NCBI GenBank assembly: GCA_002049455.2
Contig: KV918853.1
Span: 1 to 64,000, forward strand
Reading direction: 5' to 3'
Source of the DNA: Porphyra umbilicalis
Lineage: Eukaryota > Rhodophyta > Bangiophyceae > Bangiales > Bangiaceae
DNA: 64,000 nt
Below the pieces are notes generated by a model. The model saw nothing but the letters and a program-made list of their open reading frames with translations. It was not told the origin of the DNA and searched no databases. The first letter of the stretch is position 1. Each line of letters opens with the position of its first letter. The translations under genes and the position numbers were made by a program. Below, in pieces: positions 51,941 to 62,194 of this stretch.

Positions 51941-53270
51941 TATATAAGGCTCGCGGTGGGCCACTTGCGTCTGTCTGTATGTGCAGCCCACCAATGGGAC
52001 GCTCGCGATCGGGTCGCGCACAGGGGCTACAATGGCAAACAAATGGATTGCGCGACGGCCCGGAGTTTCACCGCATTTCGACCACGAACATTCTAAGGAC
52101 CTGCGTGCACGCCCGGATCAAATACATCCCAGTGGGATGGCCGCGATCGGGTTTCGCACAGGGGCCACATTGGCAAACAAATGGATTGCGCGACGGCCCA
52201 GATTTTGAGCGCATTCCGACCACAAACATTCTAAGGACCTGCGTGCACGCCCGGATCAACTCCATTAGGAACCGCGAGCGGCGCAGCGCGAGGCCGTCGA
52301 ATTGATCCCCTGACTTACAGTTTCCCGATTTGGAATAAACAGAGGTTTTTGGGGACGGCCCAGATTTTCGGCGAGCGGCGCAGCGCGAGGCCGTCGAAGT
52401 AAACGCGTGACTTTCCGTCCGCCAAGTTGGTGCAATCAGAGGATTTTCGGGAACGCCAAGAGTTTCGGCGAGCGGCGCAGCGCGAGGGCGTCTTCACACC
52501 GGCTGCTGGGTGGCGGGGTGGGGGGGCCGCCGGGTGGCGGGGTGGGGGGGGTCCGGGGGGAGGGCCGCCTCGCCCCCGACCGCCGGGTGGCGGGTTGGGG
52601 GGGTCCGGGGGGGAGGGCCGCCTCGGCCCCGGCCGCCGGGAGGGGTCCGGGGGGGAGGGCCGCCTCGCCCCCGGCCGCCGGGAGGCGAGGTGGGGGGGGT
52701 CCGGTGGGGAGGGCCGCCTCGCCGCCGGCCGCCGGGAGGCGGGGTGGGGGGGTCCGGGGGGGTGGGCCGCCTCGCCCCCGGCCGCCGGGAGGCGGGGTGA
52801 GGGGGGTCCGGGGTGGAGGGCAGTCTCGCCCCTGACCGCCGGGTAACGGGGTGGGGGGGGTCCGGGGGGGAGGGCCGCCTCCCCCCCGGCCGCCGGGTGC
52901 CGGGTGGGGGGGTCCGGGGGGATGGGCCGCCCCTCCCCTGGCATATAAGGCCGCGCCACAATCATCTATTCTTAGAACTGAGAACGAATTATTCTCTCTC
53001 TGGAAAAGTAGCCGATTCCATCGGCCTGGAGGCACTTTTTCTCTTTCTTCGGTGCTCTGTATCTCCGGAATGGCTGCCCTACGGACAAATCTGAGCAGCG
53101 CAAACGGGGGATGGGGGGAGGCATGGGTAAATGTTTGCAAGCTATTGAATGAGCTGGGTCGCGTAGTCGTCCGGCGATTTCAAGAAAACGCGTCTGTGGG
53201 GCATGTGAGAAAATGCGCCTCGATTTACTGTGGGCTCTCAGAGCCCGCGCGGGTCCTACCTAGTCTACTC
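51941..53270 (+). repeat. Macrosatellite unit 5
   Basis: Collinear with unit 1, with about seven G-rich minisatellite copies (52510-52920). It ends at a decayed TATA position where the array stops. Confidence 0.88.
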
Positions 53271-53525
53271 TCTTAAAGACGCTTGTAGGCTACTTTGTCC
53301 GTCCGCGACCACCCCGGATTGCTGATCGTTCAACAGTGTCAGTTTTTCACACCCGATTCCAGGCAGGCAGGGGCCAGTGTTCACGCGTATTTGAGAAATT
53401 CATGACACGGCGTGCACATGAAGTGCAGATCGGTCGGAATTCCAGCCCCTATGACAGAATTATGTACCCAACAATTGACGCTTTTTCAGACGAATGACAA
53501 CAGAAAACTAACTACGACGAGCTAC

Positions 53526-54059
53526 TCACTGACCGCCCGGACCACCGGGGTGGTGCGTGTCGTAAGTCATGACCGCCTCTTCACGCTCCTCTCGCTCCAT
53601 CTCCGACATGCAACGCGCACCGCCCTCATACACAAAAAAAAAGAAATGCGTGATGGGGTCAGTGGGCCCCACCTCTTCGTCCCAAAGGTGGTGGTTCAGC
53701 TCCCACTCCTGGTCCGCCATCATGACGATCTTGGGGGGGTTGGTGTGGAGCTCGATGAGCTCGCCCAATGCCCGCTGGTCAGCCCACCGAGCGAACGACT
53801 CCCCGTAGGACCCGAGCACGACGTAGCTGAGGGGGTCAATTGACACGAAATCCCCAATAAAGACGTTCGTCCAAAAGTAGTCCCAGTGTCTGTAGTTGTC
53901 GCCCCCCTCGCGGTAGTCCAATTCCTCCGCGCGGAGCACGGCCTCCTCGGCCGCGCTCATCCGGGCGCCAATGCGGCCGGCGCCCCACACCCGACGCCGC
54001 TTGCGGAGCCGTTCTAGCTCCGACAAGACGCGGTGGACCTCTGATAGAGACCGGCGCAT
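53526..54059 (-). CDS. Orphan 177-aa protein
   Basis: A complete frame with good composition from the ATG at 54059. The N-terminus is a basic amphipathic helix (SEVHRVLSELERLRKRRR). The middle is rich in aromatic and acidic residues (NYRHWDYFWTNVFIGDFVSI, then DPLSYVVLGSYGESFARWAD). A Glu/Trp/His phrase (DQEWELNHHLWDEEVG) and a Glu/Arg-rich helix follow. Its end, CAGTGAGTAG, also resembles a splice donor (GTGAGT), so the stop may lie in an intron and the protein could continue; no downstream exon is obvious. No family recognised. Confidence 0.6.
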   Translation of the reverse strand: MRRSLSEVHRVLSELERLRKRRRVWGAGRIGARMSAAEEAVLRAEELDYREGGDNYRHWDYFWTNVFIGDFVSIDPLSYVVLGSYGESFARWADQRALGELIELHTNPPKIVMMADQEWELNHHLWDEEVGPTDPITHFFFFVYEGGARCMSEMEREEREEAVMTYDTHHPGGPGGQ

Positions 54060-54353
54060 ATCGATCCGTAGAGGGGGAGGGAGTCGTCAGGGGGGGGGGG
54101 GGGGGGGGGCAAGTCTGCTTGCCAAAAGTGGGGGGTTTGTGGGTGATGGGAGAGGGGGGGGCAGGCACAACGAGCCTGGTACTCGCGCCGTAGGCAAGCG
54201 GGCGGCCTTTTTTTATGCACTTGCGGCGGCGCTGCTCGCGCCACATGCTCGGGTCATCCCACCTACATCCGACGCGGCTTAGCTGGAGTTCACTCTTTTT
54301 CGATGCCTGACAGTAATTCCAAACCGTCGCGACGGACCGACCTGACCCCCTGC
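54060..54353. other. Intergenic
   Basis: Contains a long G run near 54090-54108; no gene. Confidence 0.4.
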
Positions 54354-54560
54354 GATGACTTGGATCTGTCTGACGAGCACCGAACTGAGCCGGTCGGCTG
54401 ACTGCCTCACAGCGCCTTCGGGCTGGTAGATGACTTGGATCTGACGAGGACCAAAATAAAACGGACAGCTTACGGTCTGACAGCTTCACTGACAGCGCCT
54501 TCAGGCTGGTCGATGACTTGGATCTGACGAGGACTTAATGAAACGGTCAGCTTATGGTCT
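54354..54560. repeat. Imperfect 75-83-bp tandem repeat, three copies
   Basis: GATGACTTGGATCTG starts at 54354, 54429 and 54512 and is followed each time by a GACGAG phrase and, in two copies, by ACGGNCAGCTTANGGTCT. Confidence 0.8.
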
Positions 54561-54894
54561 TACAGAGTCAATTTGCTGGTTGCAGCGCGCGCTGTACGTT
54601 GCAGACCAAAGGAAAGGAGCGGTTGATGACATGGCGAAAGTATTCTGCGGTCGCCCAGCCAGATACGTTCGCAGTCAACTCCTCCCCCAGGGTGTCAGGC
54701 ATGAAACCCTCATTTTTCTTACGATTGGGGCCTGTACGAGGCTCCAGTGAGGCCAGGACTCAGATGACGGGCAGCAGTGGCACCGCCGGAAAAGGCGGCC
54801 GGGGCGCAGCCACCCATGAATTTAAGCGCACCCAGCAACACCATGGAGCTCGAGCAGCTTTCGACCCGCCAAGCACCCTTCAGGAGCCAACGCA

Positions 54895-55709
54895 ATGGCC
54901 TCCTCCCCCTCATCCCCCGGGCCCCTGAGCCCTGAGTTTCGAATCCCCCGCCTGCCGACCGGCTCGCGCACCCCCCCCCCCGGCGGCCACCCCACCCCAG
55001 CCGCGCACACGACGCTGGCCACCCCCCCCCATCGCCTGAGCGCGTCGCGGCGGCGTCCGACGCCCAGTCGGTCGGCGGGGCTGTGCCGTTTGTGCCAGCG
55101 CCCCTGCCCTGGGCGGCGGTCGCTGCGCCTCTGCCTGGTCGCGACGGGCCCTTTGTGGCCCAGGCGGGGCCGGTCGCCTCATCCGAGGCGGCCAGCCGTC
55201 CGCTGTCGCTTCTGTTGCCACCGCGGCGGGGTGGGCTTTCAGCTGGGCCACCCAATTCGGTTTGGGCGGGCGGCCGCGCGACGCAGGGTGGCGGCGGGCC
55301 AGCTGTTGGGACTGTGGAAGAGACGTCTGACCCCTTCGCTCCTCGCCGCGTGGCGGCGTTTGCTGCGAGTGGCGGCGGGGCCGCCGTCCCAGAGCCCCGG
55401 CAGGTGGCCGGCATTCGTCCTCGCACGGCCCGGGCGATCGAAGCCCGGGCCACGCGCGCCGAAAAGAAGGCGAGGTGACGCAAGCCACAAGTGTGGCACT
55501 GTAAGACTTGCAAAGTCGATTGCACCAGTGCCAAGAATATGTTGGCCCACAAGGCGTCCTCGGGCCATCAACGCAAGGCAGCCGAGCACGCTGGGACACC
55601 CCATTGTGGGACGTGTGACAGGACTTTTGAATCGGCTGGCCATTTGGCCACCCACATGCAGAGTCGACGCCACGCTTCGACTGCTGTTCGCTTGAATTTG
55701 AAGAAGTAA
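54895..55709 (+). pseudogene. Two-zinc-finger protein gene with frameshift and in-frame UGA
   Basis: From the ATG at 54895 a Pro/Ser-rich N-terminus runs to a C8 run at 55022-55029. One more C there would join it to the frame beginning SPERVAAASDAQSVGGAVPF, which continues to EARATRAEKKAR and a TGA at 55476-55478. The same frame stays open beyond: RKPQVWHCKTCKVDC and then two C2H2 fingers (CX2CX12HX5H, the U1/matrin spacing) at about 55500-55565 and 55608-55676, ending RLNLKK. So a disordered region plus paired fingers, likely RNA- or DNA-binding, is split by one frameshift and one UGA. Decay, sequencing error, or readthrough of UGA are the options. Confidence 0.6.
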
Positions 55710-56867
55710 ATTTTTGTTTCGCGTCCGCGAGGCGTGCCCACGTTGGAAGTGCGCGTGGCCCGGTTGCCAAGCGGCGAACGCTTGCTTGGGGCGCTTGCAG
55801 ACGATCCGCTGCCAAATCGGTGGAGGCGGGCCCAGTGATTTCGAGGGACGCTTGGATCAGAATCTAGCCGAAACGGTTGCATTTCTTTTGCGCCACAGCA
55901 GGAACATTACGCTCACATTTCTTTCGCGCCAGTGTGCCAACGTACGATCAGGTCTGCATATCTTTGGCGAGTGGAGTGTCGATGCCACTTCACACTCGAA
56001 ATCCTTTGCACCGTGCATCTCGGATTCCTGGCGTCGCCGTCGTCGCGCCCGTCTTGATCCCGCGCGCCGTCACCGGCGCGATTGGTTCTTGGCGGGCGTG
56101 CTCGACACGCCGACGGCAAGGCGCCCCTGTCGGGCGCCGGGCCGCAGACCGAGACCGGTTTGACTGATCGACTGTTGGAGGGGGGAGTTCACAATTCGGA
56201 CAGGACTTTCGTTTGCTGTTTTGTACGGTCGTCCCCCTGCCGATTGCTTCGGGCATATAACTGGTTTTGGGGCGCCCGTACAATTCGCAAGGGATCTTGA
56301 GGTTGCAACTTTTGGTTGGTTCTCACACCACCAGGATTGCTTCCCAGGACAGATCCCTCCTCACACCCTGGTGTCTCGGCCGTGAGGTTTCGGGCTTTCG
56401 GTCGGGAGGACCAATCCGGCAGTCGGTACCCGTGAGGGACTACTGCCGGTGGACAGAGGAGCGAAGGCCCTGTTCGATTTATGAACGGGGGACCCTTTGC
56501 GGCTGGCACTGCGCCACGACCCTGTTTTGATTTCGCGCGAAGCGCTGCCCAAATTTGTGACGGTGCGGGACGGACGGCTTCGCGTGTCCCCACAAAGACC
56601 GACCCTGCGCTGACCCGCCTCCTGCCCTGAGCGCGCCACGATTTCGTCATCCAAATTGGAATCTGTTGCCCGTGCTGTTATCTTGACCTGGACTGAGTTC
56701 GTGGTTGAGGGGGGACCTTGTGGATCTCGAGAGCGACCGATTTTGGAATCACGCGAAGCCCTTGCACTTTCGATCTCGCGGGACCACCAGATAGTTATCC
56801 ATCGTACGTTAATTTGGCGTGCGTGGGAATAACGTTGTAGTTGTTTTCGTCGCGTACTTCATGCAAC
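55710..56867. other. Intergenic, upstream of Helitron helicase
   Basis: Moderate-GC DNA; no gene recognised. Could contain the Helitron 5' end, which I could not locate. Confidence 0.4.
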
Positions 56868-59800
56868 ATGGCGGACTCCGACGATGAAATTCGACCTGTC
56901 GCGAGTAGGGAGTTGCCTGCAAGTGAACCACAAAATGCAGCAGGTGTCACCTCTGTTGTGGCTGCACAAGTTGAAATTGATCGTGCACTTGCGCTGAGCA
57001 CCGCCATGGACGAAAAGCGACGTCGGAGACGCGAGCAAGACGCAGCACGAAGGGCACGCCTGGCGCAGGATCCCGTGGCTGCGGCGGCCGCGCGCGAGAG
57101 GGCTGCAGCGAACCGGGCGAGGCGCCGAAAACGTCTTCGCGACACTGATCCAGAAGCTTCCGCGTCTGTGCAAGCCGAGAATACTGCTGCCCATGCTGCA
57201 GCGCGGCGCCGGTTGCAAGCGGGTGCTGCAGTAGCTAGCGCCCATGGCTCAGCAGCTAGGGCTGACCTCCGTAGCCGTGTGGCTATCGACGCCCTTTCGT
57301 CAGATAGCGAGGGCTCCGAGAACGATGAGGAGACGGCCGGCATGGAAGGGACTGCTCGGCCGCGGGGTCTTTGCGCGGCTGAGATCTTCTCTGGCGTCGA
57401 GGGCTACGATGAAGAGCCGTCCCACTTTGGTGACATGGACGTTGTCTGCCAGAAGTGCAAGGCGTACCACTGGATGGATGAACGCCTGAAGTCCTCTTCC
57501 GAGAGCCGCCCGCTTTTCTCAATTTGCTGCGGAAACGGATCCGTGGACCTTCCGGCGTTCCCTGATCCTCCCGAGCCGCTGCGGGCATGGGCACTGGGGG
57601 AGACCGCACAAGGCAGAACAATGGCAAATAATTTTCGACTCTTGAACAATGCCATGGCCCTGACTTCTTCCCAGGGAAAATCACCCCCGCCGCTTCCTGG
57701 AGGAAGCGGCTGGGAGCCCGCCGTGCGCCTACATGGAAAGCTCACTCACTACGCTGGCCCCCTCCTTGCAGCTGAAGGGCGCGAAGCCTCTTTCCTTCCA
57801 GGGGGCGAAGAGGTCGGACGGCAGCCCAGAGATGAAATACAGCAGTATCTGGACGCCAGATGGATTGCTGAGTGCGAAGCAGTGTGGAGGGGACTGTCCA
57901 ATCCAGTTATCTTTCGTGACCCTGCGGTGATGAAGATGCCCGTTCACTTGGAGAACCAGCAGCCCGTGTTCTTCGCGCCTGGAGAGGTGGAAGGTGTTGC
58001 GGCAACCGCACCAAAGGAGACAAAGCTCACAGCCTTCTTCTCCTTGATGCAGGCGCCAGATGATGGAAAGTCTCCCTCCACGACAGACCTCTTATATGCG
58101 GACATCCCCAGGTACTTTACTTGGCAGACCAAAACGCGCAAGTGGCGGCGCCGCCAGCGCGGTGTGCAGAGATCGTCTGAAGATACGCCAACGATGATTG
58201 GCCGGGTTCCTGGCCTCCACCCCTCCATGGGCGATGTTTATTACATGCGGCTGCTTCTTTACCGCGTGAAGGGACCTGGATCGTTTGTGGATCTTCGAAC
58301 GTACGAGGGTTTCGTGCATCCCACATACAAAGATGCATGTGCAGCAAGGCAAATGCTGGCCACCAATGCGGTCTGGGATGAGACACTGACGGAAGCGGCT
58401 TCGTGGAAGATGCCGGCGGCTCTGCGGGAGCTGTTCGCGTCCGTGGTGGCTCTCAATGCTCCGGCTGATGTGCCCGACTTGCTGCAAAAGCACTACACCG
58501 CTCTCTCCGAGGACATGACCTACAGATTGGCATCTCGGCAGGCACAGGGCTTGGACCTGGACGCTACCGAGGACGACCTGCGCCGCATTGTGCTGCTCGA
58601 TATTGAAAAGCACATGAGAGCGCGTAACAGCTGTCTTCAAGACCACCAGATTCTGATTCCGGCAGCCCGAGTTGGAGAAGACGGGGAGGCGCTGGAGGTC
58701 CTCGGCGAAGCTCCTCCACCAGCCAGGAGGGCTGGCGGGCAAGCGCTCGCAGAACAGCTTCCAGGAAATCGGGATGAGCTCCTCGCTGCAGTGGCCCACC
58801 GTGTGCCGACACTGCAGCCGGACCAGAAAGTTGTTTGGGATGCAGTGAGCGAGTCAATCGACGGCTCCATGGGGAGATTATTCTTTCTGGACGCCCCTGG
58901 TGGCGCTGGGAAGACGTATTTGGCGGAGACTCTCTTGAACTACACGAGAGGCAGCGGTCACATCGGGCTAGCGGTTGCATCCAGTGCAATTGCAGCAACT
59001 CTCATGCCGCTTGGCCGCACCGCGCACAGCCGCTTCAAAATTCCCATCGAGATCAATCAGACTTCGTTCTGCGGCTTCACGCAAAGCACTGATGTTGCAA
59101 AAATGCTGAAGAAGACCAAACTGATTGTCTGGGACGAGGCGTCAATGGCATATCGTCACTGCTTCGAAGCTGTGGACCGCAGCATTGTGGATGTGATGGG
59201 GCCAGACGTGGCGTCGCAAATCACATGGCTGGTGTGCGGAGACTTCCGTCAGGTTCCCGCAGTGGTACCCAAGGGGTCCATAGCACAAATCATTCGTGCT
59301 TCTCTTCGAAAGTCACCGTTGATGTGGTCACGCTTCACGCGAATGCAACTGACGACAAATATGCGCGTGAAGACCAGGGCAGACGCAGGTCAGGCTGAGG
59401 AGGCCAGCCTTTTCGAGGCCTTTGGGAAATGGCTGTTAGCCATTGGCGATGGGGTTATCCGGTCCGCTGTGGTGCTTCAGACCGAGGAGTCAGCACGTGG
59501 CACACCTGCACAGGGCTTCGACTTAGAAACAGACCTGAGAGCAGCGCTCCCTTTGGCCTCAGGACAGGGCGGTGCCCGTCGCCGTTCGCCGAGGCCAGGA
59601 AGTACTGCCGCGGAGCAGTGTACGACGAAGATCCGCATCCCTCGGGCCATGTGTCTCCCGAAAGGAAGTGGGATGCAGGAGCTGCTAAACTCTGTGTTTC
59701 CAGAGATGAGCACGGTCAACCCCACGAACGCTGCCGCGCTGGACGCGATGGGAGAGCGCATGATTCTCACCACTCTGAACAAGGACGTTCTAGACCTCAA

Positions 59801-60398
59801 CGAATTGGCTATCGATCAGTTTCCAGGTCAGGCACGGACCTACTACAGTATCGATACAGTCAGCGATGAGGACATGGAGCTCGCGGAGGTCTATGCGACA
59901 GAGTTTCTGAACACGATTGACCACTCCTCAGTGCCAACGCACGCAATGGTGCTCAAGGTAGGCATGACTGTCATGCTCCTACGAAACCTGGCGGCCCAAA
60001 ATGGCGACTGCAATGCAACGCGGTACATAGTTACACGGCTTGGCGACAATGTCATCGAGCTCCGCCAAATTGGCACCAACAGGCGCATCCTCATTCCAAA
60101 AATTGACGTGACCACCAGCGATTGTGGGCTGCCGATCAAGCTCAAGCGACGGCAATTCCCCATCCGCGTGGCATTCGCCGCAACCATCAACAAAGCCCAG
60201 GGTGCCACCCTCAAGCGCCTTGGTCTATGGCTGCCGCAACCAGTTTTCGGACATGGGCAGGTGTATGTTGGCACTTCCCGTGTTGGTGATCCGCGAGAAA
60301 TCATTGTCGGAGCGCCTGCGGCCTATTATGATGACGCAGGGTACATTGTGACTGACAATGTGGTGTTCACGCAACTGTTGAACGACGATGCTGTTTAG
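56868..60398 (+). CDS. Helitron PIF1-type helicase lacking the HUH domain
   Basis: Starts at ATG 56868; about 1,176 aa, intronless. Residues 1-150 are Ala/Arg/Glu-rich. Next comes the Helitron N-terminal zinc motif (CQKC at 194-197, CCGNG at 220), then FRLLNNAMALTSSQGK and AVRLHGKLTHYAGPLLAAEG, which normally lead into the HUH replication-initiator nuclease. Instead FLPGGEEVGRQPRDEIQ runs straight into QYLDARWIAECEAVWRGLSN, which in Helitrons lies after the nuclease; no HxH motif occurs between. The PIF1 helicase is complete: Walker A DAPGGAGKTY (675-684), Walker B LIVWDEAS (Asp756), GDFRQVPAVVP, and the C-terminal FAATINKAQGATL and VYVGTSRV. It likely retains ATPase/helicase but cannot cut or join DNA. 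Codon use looks less GC-rich than the neighbours. Confidence 0.9.
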   Translation: MADSDDEIRPVASRELPASEPQNAAGVTSVVAAQVEIDRALALSTAMDEKRRRRREQDAARRARLAQDPVAAAAARERAAANRARRRKRLRDTDPEASASVQAENTAAHAAARRRLQAGAAVASAHGSAARADLRSRVAIDALSSDSEGSENDEETAGMEGTARPRGLCAAEIFSGVEGYDEEPSHFGDMDVVCQKCKAYHWMDERLKSSSESRPLFSICCGNGSVDLPAFPDPPEPLRAWALGETAQGRTMANNFRLLNNAMALTSSQGKSPPPLPGGSGWEPAVRLHGKLTHYAGPLLAAEGREASFLPGGEEVGRQPRDEIQQYLDARWIAECEAVWRGLSNPVIFRDPAVMKMPVHLENQQPVFFAPGEVEGVAATAPKETKLTAFFSLMQAPDDGKSPSTTDLLYADIPRYFTWQTKTRKWRRRQRGVQRSSEDTPTMIGRVPGLHPSMGDVYYMRLLLYRVKGPGSFVDLRTYEGFVHPTYKDACAARQMLATNAVWDETLTEAASWKMPAALRELFASVVALNAPADVPDLLQKHYTALSEDMTYRLASRQAQGLDLDATEDDLRRIVLLDIEKHMRARNSCLQDHQILIPAARVGEDGEALEVLGEAPPPARRAGGQALAEQLPGNRDELLAAVAHRVPTLQPDQKVVWDAVSESIDGSMGRLFFLDAPGGAGKTYLAETLLNYTRGSGHIGLAVASSAIAATLMPLGRTAHSRFKIPIEINQTSFCGFTQSTDVAKMLKKTKLIVWDEASMAYRHCFEAVDRSIVDVMGPDVASQITWLVCGDFRQVPAVVPKGSIAQIIRASLRKSPLMWSRFTRMQLTTNMRVKTRADAGQAEEASLFEAFGKWLLAIGDGVIRSAVVLQTEESARGTPAQGFDLETDLRAALPLASGQGGARRRSPRPGSTAAEQCTTKIRIPRAMCLPKGSGMQELLNSVFPEMSTVNPTNAAALDAMGERMILTTLNKDVLDLNELAIDQFPGQARTYYSIDTVSDEDMELAEVYATEFLNTIDHSSVPTHAMVLKVGMTVMLLRNLAAQNGDCNATRYIVTRLGDNVIELRQIGTNRRILIPKIDVTTSDCGLPIKLKRRQFPIRVAFAATINKAQGATLKRLGLWLPQPVFGHGQVYVGTSRVGDPREIIVGAPAAYYDDAGYIVTDNVVFTQLLNDDAV

Positions 60399-61691
60399 CC
60401 ATGCTTTTTTTGTGTTGGCCGGATCATCTTTAGATAGCTACTTTGATATAATGTTTCATGATTCGCATGCTGTTTTTCGGTAGTTCCCGCCCATACCAGA
60501 TAGTGCAAAAAAATACATTTTCCATTTGTAACATAGCTTTTCGACAGGTAGTGAGAGGACCCTTTCACTCTGAGGTTGCTTGAATGCAACCGAATGTCAC
60601 AGACGAGGCGCTAGCCGGCCCACGGGCACTAGTCGTGTATCGTCTCGATAAGAGCAAAGCCAACAATGTCGTTCAACCACAACGTGTCTGTATTATTGGT
60701 GAAACGTGTCTACATTGGTTCACTGTGCCACAGGTGGTTGTCAATGTGAACGTGCCCTAACGAACGTCGAGCCACATTCTTGAATTCGGATAATTCCAAC
60801 TCGATTCGAAAGTCCGGGTGTCACGATAGAACGCGCATGTCTTATTCGAAGCCAAAATACAGCACGCACACCCTATTCAGGCCGTTGGAGTATGCTACGG
60901 GCCCTCTTATTGGCTGGGCACCAAATGGTTTTATTGCAATACGTGTCTGACGACGACCGACGACGCAAAACAACGACCGCGACCCGATCGAGGCCCGATG
61001 CGCTGGGCAGATGGTAACACGTGATCGAGGAACTGCTGCAGACGCAATCCCTGCGAGAGGCCGCGACATATGAGGGCGACAGAGACTTGTCGCAAGCGGC
61101 CACAAGCATGCCCACACTCCAGAACGTAGATTGATCCCCAACAGCAGTTGCGTTGCACACTGGGCCCGGCTTGCGCCGGCGCCGCTGACGGTGCGGGTGT
61201 CGGCGGCGCGGCGGGAGACGATGGGGCGGGCGCGGCTGGCGCGACTGCTGGCGCCGCTGACGGCGCAGGGGCCGGCGGCAGCGCCATGGGAGGCGCTGCG
61301 GCGGACGCGGCGGACGGGGATGGCGCGAGGACTGGCGCCGCCGATGGCGCAGTAGCTAGAGGCGGCGCCGCGGGAGGCGCTGGGGCAAGCAGGGACGGCG
61401 CGGGGGCTAGCGCCGCCAATGCGGCAGGCGGCGCCGCGGGCGCGGCTGGCGCGGGAGCCGCCCACGGGGCTGGGGCCGGCGGTGGCGCTGCAGGAGACGC
61501 TGGGGCGGGCGATTGTGGGGCGAGCTTCGGCGGCGGTGCGCCGGGTGTGGCCGGGGAGGGAGGTCACGGGGGGAGGGGTGGCGGGGCAGGAGGTGCTGGG
61601 GCCCGGAGGCGCAGGTGCTGCTGCCGAGGGTGGCCTGGGCGACCTAAAAGGTACTCCTTGAGTTCCACCACCAGCTCTGGGGGCCGCCGCG
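60399..61691. other. Helitron 3' flank, then GC-rich low-complexity DNA
   Basis: 60399-60840 is AT-richer. No clear CTRR end with a hairpin was found. From 61170 a GGCGC-rich stretch gives Ala/Pro or Gly/Ala frames on both strands; none is callable. Confidence 0.4.
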
Positions 61692-61892
61692 GTGGCCCCC
61701 ATGAGCGAGCTCATGCGGATTCTGATGGCCATTGGCGAGGCGAAGTCCCGTGAAGAGCATGCGGCGCTGCGCGAGGATCTGTTCGCGCACATGTTATCGC
61801 AGTGTGGGGAGTTCTTGGCGCCTTATCATGATCGCTTTCTATCGTTGTATCGTGTGTCGTCTGCAAACCCTTCACTGCGATGTGCTCTGTAA
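61692..61892 (+). CDS. Possible small CDS or 3' exon
   Basis: A 66-aa frame reading MSELMRILMAIGEAKSREEH, then AALREDLFAHMLSQCGEFLA, forms convincing amphipathic helices with ordinary codon use, unlike its surroundings. Upstream in the same frame are stops within low-complexity DNA, so it may be the last exon of a gene or a free-standing small gene. No family recognised. Confidence 0.35.
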   Translation: MAPMSELMRILMAIGEAKSREEHAALREDLFAHMLSQCGEFLAPYHDRFLSLYRVSSANPSLRCAL

Positions 61893-62194
61893 TGTGCTAT
61901 GTACAAGGGATCTGCTTTGCCATGCGGGCGGGAACCTGAAACGTTTTTCAAAAGGTAACCTTCTTCCTACCTCGGACACATGCACAGCTGGTCGGCTGAT
62001 GCGCGTTTAGGGTCCTCGTACCGGTCGCACGGCGGTGGCCGCCACGGTCAAGGTGCTTCGCGGGCGGAACCCTTTGCGAAAGGCAGCACTTGCGGGGGCC
62101 GCCACCGCAGCGCGAACCACCCCGCGCGCCGTTATTCCCTGTGCGCTGCGGCGGTCACCGCCGCTCAACCCCAGGCACAACGGCGTCGGCCGTC

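Larger units (their letters stand above)
46667..53270. repeat. Hierarchical macrosatellite, five units
   Basis: TATATAA boxes at 46667, 48071, 49491, 50911 and 51941, and a decayed one (TCTTAAAG) at 53271, divide the array into units of 1404, 1420, 1420, 1030 and 1330 bp. Most units contain in order: the TATA box followed by GCGCGGTGGGCCAC; one or two roughly 135-bp sub-repeats (ATTCTAAGGACCTGC, GCCCGGATCAA); several copies of GCGAGCGGCGCAGCGCGAGG; a G-rich minisatellite (GGTGGCGGGGTGGGGGGGTC) of variable copy number; and a second block after an ATATAAGG box ending AGAGCCCGCGCGGGTCCTAC. Unit 2 is the most diverged and has no clear second box. Frames across it are low-complexity and not conserved in phase, so I see it as non-coding, possibly transcribed. 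Confidence 0.93.

Noticed and set aside
55476..55478. UGA as a selenocysteine codon
   Set aside because: The surrounding residues (KKAR-RKPQVW) do not resemble any selenoprotein active site, and I see no evident SECIS-like structure; error, decay or readthrough is simpler.
60842..61792. 316-aa minus-strand ORF, Ala/Pro/Ser-rich
   Set aside because: Several overlapping frames on both strands are equally open across the GGCGC-rich stretch; no motif or start favours one.
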